Origin: JBAQMG01 sp049302575
GTDB lineage: Bacteria; Bacillota; Desulfitobacteriia; Desulfitobacteriales; Desulfitobacteriaceae
Direction of reading: 5' to 3'
Length of the DNA stretch: 64,000 bases
Assembly (NCBI GenBank): GCA_049302575.1
Contig: JBAQMG010000004.1
Span: 22,888-86,887 of the forward strand
Part shown: piece after piece, positions 17,348-25,662 of the stretch
Position numbering within the stretch: position 1 is the stretch's first letter
Layout of the letters: each line of letters begins with the position of its first letter
The notes under the pieces: generated by a model
Seen by the model: only the letters and a program-made list of their open reading frames with translations
Told to the model about the DNA's origin: nothing
The model's database searches: none
Program-made: the position numbers and the translations under genes

Positions 17348-18288
17348 TTAGGTACTAGTGAGATCGACAAATGAGCCTGCCGGGGTCCCAACGCTCCTTT
17401 TTACGTGAGATAAAAAAGCTAAGGCAACAGGGGACAACCATACACCCTTAGGGTAAATACTCATAAATCGTCTCTTAACTTTTAAATCTGGTATATCCGG
17501 GGCAAAGAGAAGCCTGTTTTCAATTCTAAAGTAACTATGTGCCTGGATAGAAAAGTAACTCCCATACCTGCAATAACTGCTCTTTTGACTGCTTCGGTGT
17601 TTCCTAGGGTGATTACTCTTGCAGGTTGAATACCCATTCGACTCAGTAAAGAATCCACTTTTTGTTTAGTAGCGGAACTGGACTCCCTAATAAGCAAGAC
17701 CTCTTTAGCTAGGTCAGGCTGTAAAAAGGAATCGGTTTTCGCCAACGAATGTCTAGGTCCAACAAGAAACAAGATTTCGTCTTCGAGTAATGGTTCAATG
17801 CAAAGCCCTGGGAAACTAGAAAAACCGGCAACGAAGGCAAAATCAAACAAGCCATCCACAAGTTGCTCGATTATTGTGTCGTTATTGCCAACTTGTAGAC
17901 AAACGTCAAACTAGGGTATAAGTTAAGAAACTTTGCTAACAAAGTTGGCAGCAGATAATTACCTATCATGGTGCTCGCACCGATTTTGAGTTGATCCGAC
18001 TCTAGGTTTTGCATTTCTTTAAGTGTCCTGAGCCCCATCGAGCAGTTTCAATACATCCTCGGCGTATTCATACAGCCGCCGACCAGCGTCAGTGAGGTTA
18101 ACGCCTCGATTATGCCGATTAAAAAGGCTCATTCCAACCGTTTTTTCGAGGGTAATAATTTGGCGTGATAGAGCAGGTTGGGTGATACAAAGGTTTTCTG
18201 CCGCTCTGCTAAAACTGCCCGAACTGGCCACTTCGTGGAACGATCTAAGTTGAAATAATTCCATTGATTTTACCTCAAAGAGTTTCAT
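17348..18288 (-). pseudogene. LysR-family regulator with three frameshifts
   Basis: The N-terminal winged helix is intact (MELFQLRSFHEVASSGSFSR, start ATG near 18264 or 18288), but the frame breaks near 18015 after LLDGAQ, continues in a second frame as RTLKEMQNLESDQLKIGAST, breaks again near 17905, continues as VCLQVGNNDTIIEQLVDG through most of the effector domain, and breaks a third time near 17490 before DLKVKRRFMSIYPKG. Together the pieces make one full-length regulator ending near 17348. Its target was probably the divergent membrane protein at 18419. The palindrome ATGATATCAT near 18303 lies in the shared promoter region. Confidence 0.85.
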
Positions 18289-18418
18289 TATTTGTTGTCA
18301 TTATGATATCATGTATGTCTATTTGTTATATCAATTATGATTAATATGCATTTCAGTTATACAACTTAAGATGATAACATGTAACTCAATAAAGATATAT
18401 TAATGAAGGAGAGTAGCT

Positions 18419-19552
18419 ATGAAGTTTACACCTTTTAAATTTCAGGTGCCCCTAGCTGCCGGGGGTGTCGCTCTAATGGCCTTTAATTATCTACAGTTTG
18501 CAGTACCCCATGGAAAAGGGTTAATAAAGTCGTCAGATATCCCTTGGGTCAGACTGACAACGGGTCAAATTAGTTCATATCTCCCTTTAATCGTACTTAT
18601 GTTAGCGTTTACCATCATAAACTTAATTTTTACTGTCGTTTCTCTAAAAGACCTTATCCAATGGCTTGCCAATAAGCAAGAGTACCAGGATTTTTTAAAT
18701 AGTCCACCAACAAAAAATATCGGCATTTTTGTACCTATTGCTTCCCTGTCTATGACCGCGAATGTGATTTTGGCTCCTTTAGCCTTTTTTATTCCAAAAT
18801 TATCATCTAATCTACAAGCCTTAATGTTGCCAGGATTAATATTTTTCGGGTTTCTTTGGTTGGCACTTTTCAGGTTTGAATTTAAGGTTTTTAAAACATG
18901 GTTATGCCAACCTCTTGATGTAACACAATTAAATTTTATCTGGCTGCTTGACGTTTTCGCCTTTGGTTTGGTGAATTTAACGGGAACAGGAATAGCCGCC
19001 ATTTCCACCAACAGAGAAATCGCCTCGCTAGCAGCATTGGCATCGTTCTTTACTTTAAGTGTTGGGGTTTTCTTACTTGTCACTAAACTGACTTATTTGA
19101 TTTACCTGCAGCTAAAATCAAATGAATTACCGCCAAGTTGGGTACAACCAGCTTATTTTTTAGTAATTCCTATTACTTGTTTGTTTGGATTTAGTTTTTA
19201 CAGGATCACGTTATATTTACAAACGTATTTTTCATTTGATACAAAGATTGTATCGTTCTTTTTTCTTACTTTTTCTTATGTCATTACGATCGGCTGGGGT
19301 CTGTTTAGCCTATATTTACTTAAGGATTATTTGAAAAAGGATTTCGCGAAAAGTGAATTTTCCCCACCCCAGTGGGCTATGGTGTGAGCTTTGGTTGGCT
19401 CCCAAGTTTTGGGAGTTTACGTTTACGGGAATTATTATCCAAGTGTATTACTATCAGTTGTAAACTACGCAAGTATAGTATTTGCCTCAATCATTTATGT
19501 CTGGATTTTCATTAAATTTTATCAAGCGTCAAAGAAAAATAATTTAACCTGA
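18419..19552 (+). CDS. SLAC1/TehA-like membrane selenoprotein (TGA at codon 323)
   Basis: Polytopic protein with about ten helices, distantly like TehA/SLAC1 anion channels. The frame meets TGA at 19385-19387 but stays open for another 54 codons that encode more hydrophobic sequence (GSQVLGVYVYGNYYPSVLLS, SIVFASIIYVWIFIKFYQ), ending at TGA 19550. The context PPQWAMV-U-ALVGSQVLGVY and a hairpin 11 nt after the TGA with a GTT loop support selenocysteine insertion; full length 377 residues. It may be the family I remember as TsoY (seleno)proteins, not verified. Neighbours are a LysR pseudogene and selenium-gene remnants. GAAGGAG precedes the start. Alternative: a nonsense mutation in a decaying gene. 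Confidence 0.78.
19397..19417 (+). promoter_or_regulatory. Candidate bacterial SECIS element
   Basis: Arms CTCCCAA (19399-19405) and TTGGGAG (19409-19415) pair perfectly around a GTT loop, with two further G-U pairs possible below. The stem begins 11 nt after the in-frame TGA, so the loop G is about 18 nt from it, within the distance known for bacterial SECIS elements, which need a G/U in the apical loop. The same 11-nt spacer is seen in fdhA here. Confidence 0.7.
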
Positions 19553-19621
19553 CTGAACAAAACAGAAAAGTTGTCTGTTTCGTAGTAGCGGATGACGTAA
19601 AAGAAAAAGAGGTCGGTGGCA

Positions 19622-20211
19622 GTGGATAAAATTCCTATAGCACGTTTAACAAGTTATTCGCCCGGTACTGGCTGAGCGTGTAAAATAGGTCCGGCGGATC
19701 TAAGCGAAATTCTTAAAGATTTACCCAAATTAAAGATGGTCGTTTCGAAAACAGCGGCCAAGATGATGCCGTAGTATTTCGCGTTAGCCCAAACTTGTCT
19801 ATAGTTAAAATCGAACACCCAGCCATTATAGCCACTTGTAAGTATTTGGAGAAACATGGATTTGACGTGACATATCTTACAGTTGATCGTCATGGAATGG
19901 TTAACCCAGGAGATGTATCTCGTGCTATTACTGACCAGACCATTCTAATCTCGGTCATGCATGCCAACAACAAAGTAGGTACTATTCAACCGCTGTCGAA
20001 AATCGGGGAAATTGCCAGGAGCCACGGAATCTACTTTCATACCGATGCAGCCCAGTCCGTCGGTAAGATTCCAACTATGGTGTAGGATTTACAGGTTGAT
20101 TTACTTACATTGGCCGGGCATAAATTTTATGGCCCAAAAGGAATGGGGGCTCTTTACGTCAGGCAGGGAATAGTAATAGAATCCTTGATATCGAAAATTT
20201 ATCAGAGATAA
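19622..20211 (+). pseudogene. selD / cysteine desulfurase chimeric pseudogene
   Basis: From GTG 19622 the frame encodes the SelD N-terminus, SYSPGTG-TGA-ACKIGPADLSEILK; the TGA (19673) sits exactly where SelD has its catalytic Cys or Sec (GAG-C-GCK in E. coli). After a frameshift near 19728 SelD continues as DGRFENSGQDDAVVFRVSPN, then passes in frame at about 19802 into a NifS-like cysteine desulfurase (KIEHPAIIATCKYLEKHGF, MHANNKVGTIQPL, HTDAAQSVGK), which has an in-frame TAG at 20083 and, after AGHKFYGPKGMGALY, ends prematurely at 20209. Both genes supply selenophosphate synthesis in relatives. A deletion fused them and both are dead. Confidence 0.82.
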
Positions 20212-20246
20212 GTCGCATAAAGTAAACTATTTTGCGACTTATTTCA
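20208..20246 (+). terminator. Hairpin before the MFS gene
   Basis: Arms ATAAGTCGCA (20208-20217) and TGCGACTTAT (20233-20242) flank a 15-nt loop and are followed by TTTC. It ends the selD/desulfurase remnant and lies 17 bp before the MFS start, so it could act as terminator or attenuator. Confidence 0.6.
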
Positions 20247-20262
20247 AGAAGGGAGAAATGGT

Positions 20263-21453
20263 GTGATTGTCGATAATGAAAAGCAGAGAAGGGTTTTAGG
20301 GCTTGAATGGAACATTTTTTTTGCAGGTATAACCAGTTTTTTAACTGATACAACAACAAAAATGATTTATTCCATTATGCCATTATTTTTATTGTCTATC
20401 GGAGCATCAAAGACTGAGGTTTCCCTTATCGAAGGAATAGCTGAAAGTACAGCAGCGGTTCTGAAGGCTTTTTCAGGCTGGTGGAGTGATAAGATTGGCA
20501 AAAACAAACCTTTCATGGTTGTTGGTTACGCAATTACAGCTTTTTTATCTCCACTATTTTCAATCGTAACTTCGCCTTTACAGGTTTTATTAATCCGAAT
20601 TACCGAAAGGGTTGGGAAGGGAATAAGAACTGCACCAAGGGACAGCCTTATAGCCGGATCATCAAGTGAGGGCGAAATAGGGAAAAGTTTTGGCTTTCAT
20701 AAAGCAATGGATAACAGTGGGGCAATATTGGGACCACTATTAGCCTTTGCCGTTTTAGCAGTTTCCCCGGGTGATTATCGCAAGGTATTCCAGCTTTCAG
20801 CAGTACCTGGTTTACTGGGGGTGCTTGTAATAATTTTCTTTGTCAGAGAGGCCAAGAAGATTAAAGCTGAACTTCTTAGGAAAATTGCATTTAAGGACTT
20901 TCCAATCAGATATTATATCTTCCTGATTATTGTTTTTATATTTACCCTTGGCAACTCAACAGATGCCCTACTATTGGTAAAAGCGAATGACATAGGTATA
21001 CAAGCCTTGTTCATACCGCTTGTATACCTGATATTTAACACAGTCGCTGTAATATTTTCTGTCCCAGCCGGTATTATTTCAGATAGAATTGGTCGAGAAA
21101 GACTAATAATCTTCGGATATTTACTTTATTCCATTATATACTACGGTTTTGGAAGAACAAACGACAAAGCAGTAGTGATTTTGCTTTTTGCATTATATGG
21201 ACTTTATAGTGCAGTAACGGATGGTGTGCAGAAAGCGTTGGTTTCGGATCTTATAGATAAGAACAAAAGAGGCACAGGACTAGGATTATATAACTCAATC
21301 ATCGGTATAACGTTGCTTCCAGCAAGTGTTATAGCTGGTATACTATACGACAAAGTTGACAATAGAGTCCCTTTTTACTTCGGTTCGGTAACGGCGCTAA
21401 TCGCTACAGTACTAATGTTTATATTTTACAAGAAAAGGGCCAGAACGCTTTAA
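20263..21453 (+). CDS. MFS transporter
   Basis: 396-residue major facilitator protein with about twelve helices. The loop 2-3 signature region reads GWWSDKIGKNKPFMVVG and the equivalent second-half loop GIISDRIGRERLIIFG; TERVGKGIRTAPRDSLIAGS is typical of a multidrug/unknown MFS subgroup common in Clostridia and archaea. The GTG start follows GGGAGAAATG. It stands alone between the selenium remnants and a convergent two-component system, so no substrate can be inferred. Confidence 0.85.
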   Translation: MIVDNEKQRRVLGLEWNIFFAGITSFLTDTTTKMIYSIMPLFLLSIGASKTEVSLIEGIAESTAAVLKAFSGWWSDKIGKNKPFMVVGYAITAFLSPLFSIVTSPLQVLLIRITERVGKGIRTAPRDSLIAGSSSEGEIGKSFGFHKAMDNSGAILGPLLAFAVLAVSPGDYRKVFQLSAVPGLLGVLVIIFFVREAKKIKAELLRKIAFKDFPIRYYIFLIIVFIFTLGNSTDALLLVKANDIGIQALFIPLVYLIFNTVAVIFSVPAGIISDRIGRERLIIFGYLLYSIIYYGFGRTNDKAVVILLFALYGLYSAVTDGVQKALVSDLIDKNKRGTGLGLYNSIIGITLLPASVIAGILYDKVDNRVPFYFGSVTALIATVLMFIFYKKRARTL

Positions 21454-21531
21454 ACGTTCTCTAGGAACTAGTGAAGAAAATTTGAGTAATTAAGGAGTCT
21501 TATCGCAAATTTTAAAAGATTGGTTGAGAAT

Positions 21532-22920
21532 TTAATCCCCAGCCACTCTTATGTCTTTAGGAAGTTTGACGATAAATTCAGTCTCTTGCCCGACTTTGCT
21601 CTGTACGGTGATGGTACCTTGATGGAGATCCGTGATCTGATGTACAAGCGCTAGACCAATTCCGGTTCCCCCTGTTTCACGAGTGCGGGATTTGTCGGTA
21701 CGGTAAAAACGCTCAAAAATATAAGGGAGATCTTCTTCAGGAATACCGAGTCCGGTGTTTTTAATACTGATTTCGGAAATATTCGATAGTTGTGTAAGGG
21801 TGACGGTGATCTGATCGCCTGCTTCCGTGTACTGATAGGCATTTTGAATAAGATTGTAAAAGAGCCTGGTCAGAAGGCGCTCGTCCCCGAACGCACTCAC
21901 GGGTTCTTCTGGAGCTTTCCAATTGAGGGTTAATTTTTTTCTCTGGATGAGCGGATTGAGGCTATGAAGGACTTTTTCAAGAAGCTGCCTCAAGTCCAAA
22001 GGTTCTAGGTTAAGCTTTAAAGCGCCTATTTCCGCCACGCTTAGGTCTTTAAGATCGCTAGACAAGTCAACCAGACGATCAATTTCTTCATGAATAGAGG
22101 AAAGATTTTCTTGATCGGCTGGAAGAACGTCGTCTTGGAAGGCTTCGATATAGCTCTGGATTGAGGTTAAGGGAGTACGCAGTTCGTGGGCGATGTCAGC
22201 AGTAAATTGTTTGCGGAGGGTTTCTTGACGATCCAAATTGTCTGCCATCGTGTTAAAAGCGTTTGCCAATTGCCCTACTTCGTCTTTGGACTGAATCGGA
22301 ACGTGGACGTCAAGGTGTCCCTGTCCAATACGATCGGCGGCTTGCGTTAGACGTTGGAGTGGAGCGATCAGTCGACGGCTTGTAAAGTAACTGAGGATAA
22401 TCCCGAATAGAAGTGCCAACCCTCCAGCAAAGAGGAGAGAACGAAAGACAGAGGCTTGAAAGAGAACATCTTGGGGATTGAGAATCGGTGTTGTCGCTGG
22501 GTAGCGTACTAGGGCTGTGGCTAAAGCTCCGTGGGGTCCTGTCACGGTTATGGTTTTTGTTTTCCAATTCGTGATGGAAGAGGAGGGCATCATACCCATA
22601 CCCATCCTGCCTTGTCCGTGCATCATAGCTTCCATGGAGTTGCTTAAAGTGGCGATCAACTTACCAGTTGGATCTGTCAGAGTGACGACAGTACCGACTG
22701 AGAGGGAATGGCTAATTTCATCCAGAGCTGTAGGATCCCAAGAACCCTTGTTCAGATAAAGGGCACTTAGACGGGAAGGTAACTGTTCCAAAGTTGTTTC
22801 ATTCGTCTTGGTTAGATAATCACTAAATTGTTGTTGAAAGACTAGATTTACGGCAAGCATGCTGAAGGTTAGGGTGATCAGAGTGATAATTAGAGTCGAA
22901 AGAAATAGCCTTTTGCGCAT
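21532..22920 (-). CDS. OmpR-pair sensor histidine kinase
   Basis: 462 residues: N-terminal helix, extracytoplasmic sensor of about 140 residues with a Met-rich stretch (MEAMMHGQGRMGMGMMPSS), second helix, HAMP (LTQAADRIGQGHLDVHV), HisKA with ADIAHELRTPLTS, and HATPase with NLIQNAYQYT and GTGIGLALVHQI. The methionines in the sensor suggest, by inference, copper or silver sensing. ATG at 22920 is chosen because CAGGAGGT lies just upstream and it follows the regulator stop immediately; the GTG at 22935 would lie inside the regulator gene. Confidence 0.88.
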   Translation of the reverse strand: MRKRLFLSTLIITLITLTFSMLAVNLVFQQQFSDYLTKTNETTLEQLPSRLSALYLNKGSWDPTALDEISHSLSVGTVVTLTDPTGKLIATLSNSMEAMMHGQGRMGMGMMPSSSITNWKTKTITVTGPHGALATALVRYPATTPILNPQDVLFQASVFRSLLFAGGLALLFGIILSYFTSRRLIAPLQRLTQAADRIGQGHLDVHVPIQSKDEVGQLANAFNTMADNLDRQETLRKQFTADIAHELRTPLTSIQSYIEAFQDDVLPADQENLSSIHEEIDRLVDLSSDLKDLSVAEIGALKLNLEPLDLRQLLEKVLHSLNPLIQRKKLTLNWKAPEEPVSAFGDERLLTRLFYNLIQNAYQYTEAGDQITVTLTQLSNISEISIKNTGLGIPEEDLPYIFERFYRTDKSRTRETGGTGIGLALVHQITDLHQGTITVQSKVGQETEFIVKLPKDIRVAGD

Positions 22921-22921
22921 C

Positions 22922-23614
22922 TTAACCTCCTGCACTCGGGTTAAACTTGTAGCCGATACCGTAAATGGTCAGAATGAGTTGAGGATCGCTGGGGGTAGTT
23001 TCTATCTTTTGACGGATCTTTTTAATATGGGCATCTATCACGCGATCATCTCCGCCAAAGTCGTGCCCTTGAACAATTTCCACCAACTGCCCTCGGGAAA
23101 GCACCCGTCCAGGGTTCTTCGCCAAGGCCCCAAGGATTTTAAACTCTGTTGGGGTTAGAAAAATCGCCTGATCGTGAAGTCGAATTTCATGCTGTATGGT
23201 ATCAATGGTGAGGCCATTGTCATAGGAGACCACGTCCGCAAGCGGTGCAGTTTCGTTATTGGTTCGGCGTAGTACGGCTCGGACACGGGCGACCACTTCA
23301 CGAGGGCTAAAGGGTTTCGTGATGTAATCATCGGCACCGAGACTTAATCCTTGGAGGCGGTCAGCTTCTTCGGCTCGAGCGGTGAGCATGATAATGGGGA
23401 CGGAGGATAACTTTCGGATCTCGCGACAAATCTCTGTCCCGAACATGCTGGGGAGCATTAAATCAAGGATGATTAAGTCAAAGTGGTTTTCTTTAAACAT
23501 AGTTAGCGCGACAAGTCCGTTAAAGGCAGTGCTGACCTGAAAACCTTCTTGTTGAAGGTAGGCTCTTAGCACGGTCACAATCTTTTTTTCATCATCAACT
23601 AACAAAATCTTCAT
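22922..23614 (-). CDS. OmpR/PhoB-family response regulator
   Basis: 230 residues: receiver (1-115, phosphoacceptor D51 in LIILDLMLP, Lys in TKPFSPREV) and winged-helix DNA-binding domain (about 130-227; LTPTEFKILGALAKNPGRVLS, RVIDAHIKKIRQKI). First gene of the operon with the kinase. It is divergent from the small secreted protein gene at 23917, and three direct repeats of 11-bp period lie in the shared intergenic region, the site type this family binds. Confidence 0.92.
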   Translation of the reverse strand: MKILLVDDEKKIVTVLRAYLQQEGFQVSTAFNGLVALTMFKENHFDLIILDLMLPSMFGTEICREIRKLSSVPIIMLTARAEEADRLQGLSLGADDYITKPFSPREVVARVRAVLRRTNNETAPLADVVSYDNGLTIDTIQHEIRLHDQAIFLTPTEFKILGALAKNPGRVLSRGQLVEIVQGHDFGGDDRVIDAHIKKIRQKIETTPSDPQLILTIYGIGYKFNPSAGG

Positions 23615-23802
23615 AGATCGACAAAACTCCTCCCAAGGACCTATCTAAGATCATTATACAGGGGAACGGTTGTCCCTGACAATTCTGCAGGGGATAGCTG
23701 TTCAAAACGGTGATAAATGTTTGGTTTTCCATTGTAACAGTACCTTGGTGGAGAGTGGTATACTGAATGCACTATTTAACTTATGATCTAAGTAGAAGGT
23801 TG

Positions 23803-23856
23803 TTCATAAGAAATTCATAACTCATTCACAGCTTCCTCTCATTGAGCATGTATACT
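23803..23856 (+). promoter_or_regulatory. Three 11-bp-spaced repeats and -10 box
   Basis: TTCATAA starts at 23803 and 23814 and TTCACAG at 23825, an exact 11-bp period, followed by a good -10 TATACT at 23851-23856 and no good -35. This is the layout of promoters activated by OmpR/PhoB-type regulators, where the last repeat takes the -35 place. The regulator at 22922-23614 is the obvious candidate. Confidence 0.65.
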
Positions 23857-23916
23857 ATGAATTGTAAACAGGAAAAAGCGCAAAAAAAAGCTTGCGATTG
23901 AAGGAGGAAGCAAAAA

Positions 23917-24390
23917 ATGAAAGAGCTAAATAAAAAAATCGGAGCCATCGTTGGAACAGTAGTCTTAGGGATCAGCATTATGGCTTTACCAGCTCTTGCG
24001 AATACCCAATCAGGTCAGAACTATGGTTGGGCAGCCCAGATGCAGTCCTTTATGAGTCGAACCTTTTCTCCAGCCCAACACCAACAATTCATGAATTCCT
24101 CGGCTATGAAAAATCTCCACAACTCCACTGACATGCAACAAGCGATGCTATCTGGCGACGTTGGCAAAATGCAAAGTTTGCTGAATTCCGACCCGGCAGT
24201 GAAAGACCAAATGGGCCAAGAAAATATTGATAAGATGAATCAAATTATGAGTAACATTAAGCAGCAAAACATCAAACCAGGAACAATGGGACAGGCTGGG
24301 CTCAACGGTATGGGGAACGATCAGATCAATATGATGATGGGCACAAACCTTGGGCTGATGAGCACGGGCGGTATGGGTTATCGGCAATAA
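23917..24390 (+). CDS. Secreted Met/Gln-rich small protein
   Basis: 157 residues. A signal peptide is clear (KKIGAIVGTVVLGISIMALP, cleavage near ALA-NT at about residue 28). The mature part is helical and rich in Met, Gln and Asn (MQSFMSRTF, NQIMSNIKQQN, NMMMGTNLGLMSTGGMGYRQ) with no cysteines. I do not recognise a named domain. Methionine content and its position beside a two-component system whose sensor also has a Met-rich loop suggest an extracytoplasmic metal (copper) binding or envelope stress role; this is inference. GGAGGAAG precedes the start. Confidence 0.72.
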   Translation: MKELNKKIGAIVGTVVLGISIMALPALANTQSGQNYGWAAQMQSFMSRTFSPAQHQQFMNSSAMKNLHNSTDMQQAMLSGDVGKMQSLLNSDPAVKDQMGQENIDKMNQIMSNIKQQNIKPGTMGQAGLNGMGNDQINMMMGTNLGLMSTGGMGYRQ

Positions 24391-24514
24391 GTAACTTGAA
24401 AAGTGGACAAACCGAAAAATGCACAAGAGATATATTCTTCAGAAACTGGCTGGATATTTTTTGAACATATTTATTATACTATAAACTAACAATGATCAAA
24501 AAGGAGGAATTTCT

Positions 24515-24799
24515 ATGATGGGCGGTTGGGGTAACATGATGGGCGGTTGGGGCTATGGGTCTAGCGTTGGAAACGGAGGTTTTTGGTGGATGGGGCTTGT
24601 GGGCATGGCATTTCAACTGATTTTTTGGGTTGCGATTATTGCCATAGGCATCTATCTTTTTAAACGGTTGGGTGACTCACGAACGACGGTTGGAGCCTTT
24701 GGACGTCCTGACGCCTTTGATATTCTGAAAGAGCGCTATGCCAGGGGCGAGATCGATGCCGATGATTACCAACGTCGGAAACAAGATTTGCAGAAATAG
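24515..24799 (+). CDS. SHOCT-domain small membrane protein
   Basis: 94 residues. A Gly/Trp/Met-rich N-terminus with a doubled MMGGWGN-type word precedes one membrane helix (AFQLIFWVAIIAIGIYLF), and the C-terminus is a SHOCT domain (DILKERYARGEIDADDYQRRKQDL). Such proteins are common beside metal-efflux and envelope-stress operons in Firmicutes; the SHOCT domain may be an oligomerisation or targeting tail. AAGGAGGAA lies seven bases upstream. Likely part of the same regulon as the secreted protein before it. Confidence 0.82.
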   Translation: MMGGWGNMMGGWGYGSSVGNGGFWWMGLVGMAFQLIFWVAIIAIGIYLFKRLGDSRTTVGAFGRPDAFDILKERYARGEIDADDYQRRKQDLQK

Positions 24800-25662
24800 A
24801 TTTTCAGAGTTGCTACGTGGCAGCTTGACATATGGACGATCTTCCATTAGTAATTCAAATTAAAAAATACATCCACTATTTCAGGATCAAATTGAATATT
24901 TTTGCACCTTGCTAGTTTAACTAGGGCTTCCTCTTTTGGAAGCCCTTTTCGATGAGGACGGTCAGAGGTCATGGCATCGCAGGTACAGCAATCGCAATTA
25001 TTCAAGATTCAAACGGTTTTAGCTTTCCGCTAATAACATCGGGGTAAGCATTCCCTGAGTATCCCTCATGATGATGGCGTATCATGGGGATAATAGCTTG
25101 GAGAAAGTCGAAATCATTTAATTTACCAGATTTGTAAGGATATTATCGGGAATTCTTAATTCTTAGAGTAAATATATTCATTAAAGTTTTAATTGTGTAA
25201 CTTTTTATTGATATGGAGTAATTGATATGTTAAAATACATATTGACATTATGTGACAGAATATTGCATGAAATTGAAGCAATTATCCCAAAGAATCGATT
25301 TTAAGGATATGAAAGGAATTCTAGATCTGGAGAAGTTAATTCGAATTTTCAAGGTTCAAGCACTTACTCATGTTTAGGAGTGCGTTCTTCGGTGGTACGG
25401 GAACTGGTTAAAGAAAACCAGAAACACAGTAGATACAAAATACACAGAAAGGGGTGATTTAAGAGGCTAGTAGTTTAAACCTGCCTACTTGGTTCTACGC
25501 AAGATTCGGCTTTCAACTTTTATTGTCGGAACATAAGTCGACGTAGGAGTACAATGTATTGTAGAATTTCAGTTAAAAATACATTTCGCAAACCAACACA
25601 ATTTCCACGCTGATAAAAAACTCACGTGACTAATTAACAATGCAGATTATGGGGGCAAAACA
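24800..25662. other. 863-bp non-coding gap
   Basis: Apart from the terminator at 24924-24949, I find no gene, RNA motif or recognisable gene remnant here. GGTCAGAGGTCATGG at 24960-24974 resembles words of the dispersed intergenic repeat family. A small hairpin CTGGTT...AACCAG is near 25403-25420. The stretch is AT-rich before the chemotaxis receptor gene. Confidence 0.5.
24924..24949 (+). terminator. Rho-independent terminator
   Basis: Arms GGGCTTCC and GGAAGCCC with a six-base loop TCTTTT, followed by TTTT. It would end transcription from the SHOCT-protein gene 125 bp upstream. Confidence 0.85.

Noticed and set aside
23640..23800. A second small gene between the response regulator and the Met-rich protein
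   Set aside because: No frame with a ribosome binding site and plausible protein composition was seen.
24950..25662. A c-di-GMP riboswitch before the chemotaxis receptor gene
   Set aside because: The conserved GEMM core blocks were not found; only small unrelated hairpins are present.
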